A DNA stretch of 64,000 bases, from contig NC_040018.1 of assembly GCF_000972845.2 (NCBI RefSeq), positions 11,443,157-11,507,156 on the forward strand, given 5' to 3'. Made by a program: the position numbers and the translations under genes. The notes under the pieces were generated by a model that ran no database searches, had not been told where the DNA came from, and was given only the letters and a program-made list of their open reading frames with translations. The DNA is from Larimichthys crocea (taxonomy: Eukaryota > Chordata > Actinopteri > Sciaenidae). Shown here one piece after another: positions 56,021 to 64,000 of this stretch. How positions within the stretch are numbered: the first letter of the stretch is position 1; each line of letters opens with the position of its first letter.

Positions 56021-59000
56021 TGATCTAACACTACAGGGCCTCTTTGTTCAAGCTACAGCCACCCCTAGCTTGGCCCTGCCTGGCCCACCATAACACACAG
56101 TCCAGTACAGATGATAACAGCTCGACGAGGCTCTTCAAAGGCAGAGGCTAATCCAGTTCTTTGGGACATACTGATGAAGTGACTGGAAAAATGAGTGATG
56201 AAATGGACAATAATAACCTGCTGCAGAAAGCTATGATAAATAGGGTCAGGCCATGCCTTTGATGCATACCTCTCAGTCTCTGCAGTCACCAGACATGTTC
56301 ACACTCATAAGATCTGCACAAACTGAGTACATGCAGTCAACATCTTAACATTAATTCTGCAACCAAACAAAAAAGGCAGCTGATAAGCATCGCTGGACTT
56401 TTGGGAAATGGAAGCACTCAGCCAGAAATAGCCACAAACATGTGAACTTGGGTCACACACCCCTAACCACCTCTTTTTTTTTCTCGTCCAGTAGAACTAG
56501 CTTAAGAATTAACAAAGAAGGAGGTGACAAGTCATGAGCTGGGAGGAGGTTTACAAGAAGCACAATTCAAGCTCTTTAAAAGTGCTTCCCCAATGACACC
56601 GTTGTCCAGAAGTCCATTACTCACCTCCTCCCTTCATCTAAACTCCCGTCATCTGAACCACAGGAATGCCTCACACAGTGGGCGTATCAAAAACAAAGTC
56701 TAAGATGTCGTTTTTGACAAAAACAGACAAGATGAACATGTGGGATAAGCCAAGGAAAAACGGCTCAAAGAATACGTGAGGAGTGACGTTTCCGTCATTG
56801 ATAGACAACACATCACTGCTGAGATTAGATTTTTCTGAGGTGCAGAGGTAAAAATGAGCAAAGAGGCTAGGAGCAGCGAGTGTCTCGAGATGACGACGAG
56901 TGAGGTAAAATCCTGACAAAGCTTTAGGTCAGTGTGCCTGCTCTTCTCTGATAGCCTGAGGCAGGAAGTAGGAGCAGCCACAGCACCCACAGGAAAACAC
57001 TCCACTTCCTGTTTGCAGGAAATCGCTTCAGAGAAATCCCTCTGCACACCATTGAAAATTCCTCCTTAGTATAGCTCACCTCATCTTACGACCTGCAGCC
57101 TAAAGAACGTCTTACTTCAGAGGGAGTGGTGTGGATTCAGCTCATTGTGTTTTTAATTCAAAAAACACCACGCTCACAATGCTGCTCCTATGAAGTACTA
57201 GTCCTAGTTGTTTCGTCACTACTGTAAAAACACACACATGTACAACGTCAACCACAGATACCACACACACACACACAGGAAAAGGCTGAATTTCAGCCAT
57301 TTATCACACTGCTGACATGTCGTTCTGGTGCATTACACACAGCTCAAAACACTAGATTGGCATCACCGATACCACCCCGTACTGGCAGCGCTCCCCATCA
57401 CTAAGGCAATTGCATCCATGGTAACTGTATCTCCCCTTATGACTGGACCCAAAGGAAAGAGTGGGGCAGTGGTACACACACAACAACACATAATTAGAGA
57501 TACGTGCACACGCTCTTTCTGGAGGGATGCATGCAAATGCATCAAAGCCACTTATGTAAGCCTTTACCATTGTGTGTTTCAGATTAGCACGTACTGTGCT
57601 GCATGAAACAACCAATCCCATGAAATATCTGCCATCACCTTCAGTATGAACAGATTATTTCAGCAGCAGCCATTTTTAGGGCAGGTTGTGACTGTTTTGT
57701 GTCCACACATGAGTAGATGTGTAGATGAGGCCAAGTAGCCAATAGGCAGATGACGATGATGCAGAGCCTCAGTCAGCAATGATGTACTGTTGTGCTGACA
57801 TGCTCAAAGACGCTTGAATTAATTAGTCTCAAACAGCAACTCTGTCACACAGCAGCCTGAAAACCCCGCCATCAGGGCTCTCCTCAACAGAACACACACA
57901 ACCACTCACATACACACTGGGTGAAACCTATCTGAAACAGAGTCACTGCTCGAATAGTGAGGATAGGAATAAAATACAAAACCTATAATCCAGGCTTTTG
58001 GATTAAAACGTTAATCTGAGCCATGCTTCCTGCCGAAGTCTACTGCTGCTGAAAGCAGACAGAGTGAAATAGATAGATGGATGGACGCAGAATTGAGACT
58101 ACTGTCAGGTCTTACACATTCCTCTGTCTCACTGTTGTAGCTGCCTGCCAACAAACTGTAATCTGATAAATCTTTTATCAAACATTTAACTGCATGTGAT
58201 CGTGTCACTTTGTGGAGAAAGCACACATCCAAAGTTTAAACTATGGTTGTGATTATGGCAAAAAAAAAAAAAAAAAGACTTTGACAAGGTGTTTCAAGGT
58301 GTTTATTTAAATTGCACTACTTAAATCTTAAACTCTCGTTACCAACCAAACTGGTACAACATTTTCAAACCCAGTTTGCTGTTGGATGAGAATAGCACAA
58401 AGACAATTAGGATTTTATATTGATGTTGATGCCCCAGCAATCCATCAATCAATGAATCCAATCAAAGCCTCATTTGATGAATTATTGATCCACACAGTGA
58501 GATATGCACATTTTTAATGGTCAAAGAAAGAAGAGCGCTGTTACAACTCTGGTACTCACTCACTCAAGATCAGTCCATGCATTTCATCAGGAGACTGCTT
58601 TATGTATTATTCTCAGTGTTCATAAAAGTCATTTTAGTCATATTACTTTCACTGAACGCAGTGCCACAGAGCTGATGTGCAGCGGACTGTTCACTGTTAT
58701 TCACTGACCCAGACACACGGCTAGGCTAGGCCAGCATCTCATGCTTATCCAGTAGCAAAGTCATCCGAGCTCAACCATCCGGACTGTTCTGTGCCTAGAG
58801 AGACAGGCGGTGTTGGGGTCACAGAGGAGAGTTTCACATCCCCTCCCGTCGGTTCTGTTCAAGCTGTGGGTTTTCTCACCGACTTCAAAGTTTCAAATAA
58901 ACTCTTGGATAGCAGTTCTCGCTCTGGGGATTGGAGCGTCCCCTCTCACAGCGGTGATAGGTGTGTTTAAGGGCTGGAAGATGTTTTCTTGTTTCTCCTT

Positions 59001-62000
59001 TGGGTTGTGCAGGTGGACGTGGGGTTGGCAGAGGTATAACATCTGAATGGATGAATATGGATGTCTCTACTTACTGTGATCACTGTCATCTGTCATCTTG
59101 TATATTTTGCTCCTTTTAATATAAACAAATCGAATTTAACAACCTAAAAATGGGTCACTTTGGTTGTTGCTGTGGTTGAGGACAACCTGACCAAGATATC
59201 TAACAGCCACTGTTATCAGCATTTATTGGCAAAATCACACTTTTACTTATCTACTGGTATCTGTACATGTGTTGACTGATATGAAGGAGGGGCTATGAGG
59301 AGGGGGCTAAACAAAACCCACACACACACTACACTTGGGCTTGTTTTTGTCTGTGGAAACAAACTGTAAGCCAAGGCATTAAGAATGATAACCAGATCCA
59401 GCACTGGAACCTTTGGATTCAGCCAATCACCGTACACGCAACTATCAGTATTCCCACTCTACCCCTCCCATCACACACATACACACACTGTAGGAATGTG
59501 CAGATAAGGAGACAAGGCCCAGCGCTCTCTCTCTCTCGCTCTCTCTCTCTCTGTCTGTTTCTCATTCCAAGCGGTCTCCTTCACCTTTTCCTTGCCTCGC
59601 TCTCTGGATCTTTCTGCCTTAATCTCCCTCTCTTTTTCACTTTGTGCCCTTCACCCGTCTTTTGTCTCACTGAATGAGCGTGAAATAAAAGCAAGGCTAG
59701 AGAACAACACAGCAACAATAGCGTGCTAATACAGAGTGACTGGGACTTAAGCCAACTTAGGTATCAGTGACAAGTATCAATAACTGGGATGGTGTTGTAA
59801 AAAGATGAATGGTCAGGCGATTATAATGTAGCATTGTTTATAAAGTTTCATTTTGTGCATTTTGTCACATGAGGTTGATTTTATTAAGTAAAGTACCAGA
59901 GAGGCAAACAAAATGATCAAATTACCAACACTGAATCACTTGCTGAGCTAAATTTACTTTGAACTGGACCATTGAAAGCCATATAATTAATCTGCTACAA
60001 CAAGCCATGACGTCTCAGAAGTTTAACCAAGCAATTAACCCAAAGTCCTGTACAGAAGACCGGAGTCTATGCTTTAATTAAAATACACATTGGAGAGGGA
60101 GTGGGAGAAATAACATTTAATGAACTGATGTTTTTGATCACACTGCTACTGTTACATGTAACCATCAAAGCAAATTAAAGAAAAGAGGATGGGACATTGT
60201 AGACCTCGATCCTTTATCTGCAGCACCATCCGTTTTCATGACATTTAATTAACAGTAAATCACAGTTACAGCTAGTGTCAGCATGGGAATCCAAACATTT
60301 CATTGCAACATACCATGTGAGCATAACAGCACAGGGTTCAAAGGGTTAGAGGAGAGTCCGTGTTGTGCTGTGAATATCAAGAACCAACACCTTGGTATTG
60401 TTGGGGTTTGTAAACGACTCTTTCCGCTGAGGCTAGGTTTGACAGCGTTGAAACTCACTGTACCTCATGGCCCGAGCAGGCACGTACACACCCACCCACA
60501 CATACGCCCACGTTAAACAAAGGGGTGATTCAGCAAGGGGTCTTTCAGTCTGCTCATGGTTGCCTGCCTCAACAGTACACACAGGATGACTAAAATTAGC
60601 TACTACCAACAAGGACAAAAGTAGAGAGCCTCGTCTGCCGTAATTTAACAGCAAAGACTACACATGATTATGGAGATAAGAGCAACAGCGTTTGGATGTT
60701 TACACACAAACTTGGAGCAGGCAGTTGGAAGAGTTGACACAGAAGTAAAAACATAACGCCTTTCAAAATGTTCAAACTTGCACAACATCTTTCATACTAC
60801 GCAACTCAGAACCACAACTCATAGTCTGCAGAGTCACGTGGTGCCATAAAACAAGAGGCCAAGCCCACTCAATGGCATTCCCAAGCCTTCTGAGCACTTG
60901 GCTACAATAGGCATGTTGTGGGGCAGAATCTATAGTGAATTAATGAGTTACTGTTGGATCGGCCATTTTCCCAGCACTTAACTGGCAACATAATTACCAT
61001 TCGCCCAAAAGATGAGAGATAGGGAGGAGGTGCATGAATTCTTTAATGAGTTGCACAAGCACCCAAAGATAATATATGAATGACTTCTAATGAGATGTAA
61101 ATAAGAAGTTCTCAGCACCCTGACAAGAGGGGAAGCTTACACCCTCTGATGCACCTAATGAACTACTTACAATGTACAAGGAACGGATGTTGCCAATCTG
61201 TAATGAAGCCTTATTATCTTGTTATTCCGTAGTGGATGTTAAATGAGTGAACATCATCTGTTTTCAGAGGCGTGGCAACTGTAGGCTGGAGCAATGAGTT
61301 TTGTTGATCGGTTCAGATCTGGTCGTCTCATATTTCTTGGAGCTGTTTACTGTCAAATTTTTCCCATCAGTCAATATTTTTCTGACCACTGAGCTTCTTA
61401 AAATTCCAGAGCTAAAATATTTGTACACTTTTGATATTCATTTACTTTTTTTCTTCTGTTCTGACGCGTTTTAAAACATAAAACTCTGTTAATGTATTCA
61501 ATAATGTTGCTGGTGTTTATTGTATTTTTTTTTATTTTGTAAAAACCCACAATAAATAAAATGATGATATGATAAATCTTGCAGCCCATACTTAACGCAC
61601 CCTCTTTGGGAACCACTGCTCCATGCTAACTGCACTGAATCACTGCTGACAGATTCCACCACTGTGTGAAAAACAGAGTCAGAGCAAACAAAGCCTTCTT
61701 CCATTAGGGAACGAAATCACACATTACTGTGTTGTGTCAGTGCAGTACAGCAGATTTACAAAAACTTGAACTGCAGACAAACGTTTCAACTCTACTGGCT
61801 TCAACAGAGCAATGTGCAAAGCAGAAACAGGTTGATTTATTAAGATGACGACAGCTCTTGGCACATAGTAAAAAAAACACACCTGTCCTACACAGGTTCA
61901 CATGATGAGCTACTTTTCTTTTTCTTTTTTTCAAGTAAGAAGTGAGTACTGAAGGAACAACACAGGGACGAAGATGCATAGAGAGATTTCAAAAAGTGCA

Positions 62001-62132
62001 TTAGGGATGCAGCGATTAACTGATGCATGGTTTTGTAACTATAAATGATCAACTACTGTCAACTAAGTAGCAGTGAGTTAAAAGCTGTCAGTCCAATGGG
62101 AAAAGAGCATTGCATGGTTAATAAGTTTAACC

Positions 62133-62866
62133 TAGGGCTGCACGATATGGCCTATAACCAATATCTCGATATTTTTAAGCTATATTTAGATTAGTAACAC
62201 TGCGCCGGGTTTTAGCTGCGTCCTCTGCCCTGCGTCAACTCACACCTGGCGCGTCTTGGCAGCGTAGCGAGCAGGCCGTATTCACGCGAGATCACGAGAT
62301 CGCGCGAGAATCCTGGACGTACGCGAGACCCTGCGATAAACTGTGTATAAAGAAAACAACAACAAAAAACAGCTGACTTTGCTTCTCCGACGTGGAGGAG
62401 ATTATAAAAAGCATCTGTTGTGTCATAAATTATTGTGTGTTGTTCCACTTCAACAATTAGTCTCTCATCGCTCATGTTGAGACCCTTTGATCGATTGACT
62501 GCTCACCTGGTGCCACAGGTCTTGACCTAACGTTGATGTGAAGTTGTGATAAGCTACATGAACTGCGTATTGTGTTTTATTTTGCCGGCTCGGTACGCTG
62601 CCAAGACGCGCCAGGTGTGAGTTGACGCAGGGCAGAGGACGCAGTTAAAACGCGCCGCAGCCGTTACTAATCTAATAGAAGGGTCTACTTGAATCATCAT
62701 ACTGATGTTATTTTTTGCATCAAAGGGTTAAATTTAACATTCATAGTGATTTACAGGAGAAATAAAAATATCGAGATATATATCATGTATCGCGATATAG
62801 AGATATTGGTTATAGGCCATATCGTACAGCCCTAATCGAGTATATTCGATATATCGCCCACCTCTA
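62133..62866. mobile_element. Nested non-autonomous hAT-like element with internal foldback arms
   Basis: A 734-bp element flanked by the perfect 8-bp duplication gtttaacc (62125-62132 and 62867-62874), inserted in the older MITE. The left end starts TAGGGCTGCACGATATGG. The same sequence appears in inverted form at 62803-62834, but a further 32 bp follows it on the right, ending as TAGAGGTGGGCGATATATCG in reverse complement. Inside, arms of about 90 bp at 62186-62278 and 62584-62676 are near-perfect inverted copies. The TIR motif and the 8-bp duplication indicate hAT. No complete transposase is present, so it would move in trans. Confidence 0.85.
62370..62475 (-). pseudogene. Possible MADF-domain fragment inside the nested hAT-like element
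   Basis: In the spacer between the foldback arms an ATG at 62475 on the minus strand opens MSDERLIVEVEQHTIIYDTT, followed by DAFYNLLHVGEAKSAV. The pattern of an acidic lead, a (K/R)LI..V helix, then (L/I)YDTT...Y...A resembles the first half of a MADF (Myb/SANT-like) DNA-binding domain. Such domains are carried by some transposon families and by many fish genes. The frame stays open to 62212 but loses similarity after about 36 residues, suggesting an exon remnant or captured piece. Similarity is from memory and may be chance. Confidence 0.4.
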
Positions 62867-63577
62867 GTTTAACCTCACCAACAGCGTGTAATCCCGCCAA
62901 GTGCAGTTTTCAATTTCCTTCTTACTGTATCGCAAGCAAACAAACATAAAATGTAATTTCATACATCCATAATGTGATAAATGATTGCATTATAATCATG
63001 AAAACAGGAATTACCCTCATATAATTGTACCATCAGAATCTATAATTGTTGCATCCCTAATGTGCAAGTGGACTAGTTTTATATTTAGCAGGCAAACTAT
63101 TTAATTTCCACTATCAACTAAATGACAGTGTACAAATTAAAAGCCGATGTAGTAAGCAAAAAAAAAAAAAAAAAAGGTCTCAAAGGGAAGCAAATTCCTC
63201 TTCTTGGAAGTCTGAGATACTGGGATACTTACACACATATACAGCTAGTGATGAATATGACTTATATCATCTGAGGCAGCAGACTCCCACAGGCTGATGA
63301 CTCTATTTCCCAGACAGAAAAGACAGGACTATACAACGCTGCAAAAGATAAGCAAATGAACACACGGTAGTGTGTGTATGTGTGTAAAAACATGTAGGGC
63401 AACAAGCCTTGGGATGAATCTGTTCCAGCCTTTTTCTCTCCTCCCTAACCAGCTGAGCCTCGGCTGCCACATGCACGCTCTCTCTCCCCCTCTCTCTCTC
63501 TTATCGTCTCTTTCTTGCTCTCTCTGTCTCAAACACACACAAAACACCCCATGTCAAATCCCCTGTGCCTGCAGAGG

Positions 63578-63622
63578 GAATGATAAATCCCTGTAGAAGG
63601 AATGATAAATCCCTGCAGAGAC
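63578..63622. repeat. Short tandem duplication
   Basis: The unit ggaatgataaatccctg occurs twice back to back (63579-63595 and 63599-63615), separated by tagaa/cagag variants. A simple local duplication in the tjp1 upstream intron. Confidence 0.85.
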
Positions 63623-64000
63623 CTGCCCCGCTGGAAAGGATGCAGGACCAACTTGAAGTGTCCTACCTTTACTAGGCTGGCAGTTTGATAAGTAACAAGG
63701 GACTAACTCAGGCCCAGGGTTATGCAACATTTCCATCCAGAAATCTAAAACAAAAACATCAGCAAGTGAGTGAAGGTGCTGGATCACTTTATGCCAAGGG
63801 CCCATGTGTTTCTGCAAACAAAAGTGGAGGTAAAACCTATAATCAATCCCAGCCTGGTCTTCTTGAGAGAGCTCCATGATATAATATTTAGCTCAGCCAC
63901 CCAGAAAAATGTGTTATGGACTTCCTGACCAGACCAGACCTCAGTTCCTTCACAGGTGTTTGTTCTGCCTACAACACCCTTCTGGTCTAACTGCCACACT

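Larger units (their letters stand above)
62002..63059. mobile_element. hAT-like MITE split by a younger insertion
   Basis: The left end begins TAGGGATGCAGCGATTA (62002) and the right end, read in reverse complement from 63059, begins TAGGGATGCAACAATTA, so the two are terminal inverted repeats. Flanking 8-mers are aagtgcat (61994-62001) and atgtgcaa (63060-63067), matching at six of eight positions, as for a decayed 8-bp hAT target duplication. Removing the nested element and one copy of its duplication leaves about 316 bp with no coding capacity, that is, a MITE. TAGGGATGCA ends are typical of fish hAT elements. Confidence 0.75.
51901..64000 (-). other. tjp1 upstream intron, 12.1 kb visible
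   Basis: No exon, CpG-rich promoter block or convincing open frame is seen from the acceptor at 51901 to the right edge. The stretch is ordinary AT-rich intronic DNA with CT-rich low complexity (53150-53290, 59525-59560, 63475-63535), a compound CA/CAGC repeat (55969-56020), A runs (58260-58276, 63160-63176) and a transposon nest at 62002-63059. The canonical first exon must lie beyond 64000. An unrecognised alternative first exon here cannot be excluded. Confidence 0.75.

Noticed and set aside
63554..63877. A 107-codon minus-strand frame starting MELSQEDQAG, considered as an alternative tjp1 first exon
   Set aside because: The sequence does not resemble any ZO N-terminus I know and no donor was found that would join in phase 0 to the exon at 51900.

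Overview
The window is vertebrate genomic DNA, almost certainly from a ray-finned (teleost) fish. It has small exons separated by introns of 0.1 to over 12 kb, many CA/TG microsatellites, and copies of short repeat families I recognise from teleost genomes. No prokaryotic gene, CRISPR array, phage or operon is present. All recognisable protein-coding sequence is on the minus strand and belongs to two genes in tandem.

(1) tjp1, tight junction protein ZO-1, runs from beyond the right edge to about 24.45 kb. I could place 28 consecutive coding exons (51900 down to 26182). Each has GT-AG borders and matching phases. Joined, they give 5094 nt: 1697 codons and a TAA stop with no frame break. Domain order is PDZ1, Ser/Arg-rich linker, PDZ2, linker, PDZ3, SH3, degenerate guanylate kinase (GuK), acidic region, in-frame alpha-type cassette exon, long Pro/Tyr-rich region, ZU5. 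The first coding exon (about 9 residues in mammals) and the promoter are not visible. From 51901 to 64000 is upstream intron. A 3' UTR of about 1.7 kb follows the stop, with tandem AATAAA signals near 24.48 kb. It cannot be decided from the window whether this is the tjp1a or tjp1b paralogue.

(2) entrep2 (FAM189A1) starts about 2.2 kb beyond the tjp1 poly(A) site. Only exon 1 (22269-22018) is seen. It encodes 84 residues with the first transmembrane segment and lies in a CpG-rich block. The rest of the window, 22017 down to 1, reads as its first intron. The pairing matches the TJP1-FAM189A1 neighbourhood of human 15q13, which supports both identities.

Non-coding content: 1-22 kb, entrep2 intron with old dispersed repeats at 3.67, 16.06, 16.37 and 18.23 kb and several microsatellites; 22-23 kb, entrep2 exon 1 and probable promoter; 23-24.45 kb, intergenic DNA with one inverted-repeat element; 24.45-51.9 kb, tjp1; 51.9-64 kb, tjp1 upstream intron with a nested pair of hAT-like elements at 62.0-63.06 kb. 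The clearest non-genic structure is that nest. A 734-bp element with an exact 8-bp target duplication, long internal inverted arms and a short open frame resembling a MADF domain has inserted into an older hAT-like MITE. Two Tigger/pogo-like MITEs of one family (16.06 and 43.24 kb), each flanked by TA, are a second clear case.

The two genes do not form a joint system. ZO-1 is a cytoplasmic scaffold linking claudins, JAMs and occludin to actin; ENTREP2 belongs to a family of endosomal membrane adaptors. I found no undescribed biological system here. The points worth a second look are the transposon nest, the alpha exon, the splice signals and the regulatory candidates between the genes.
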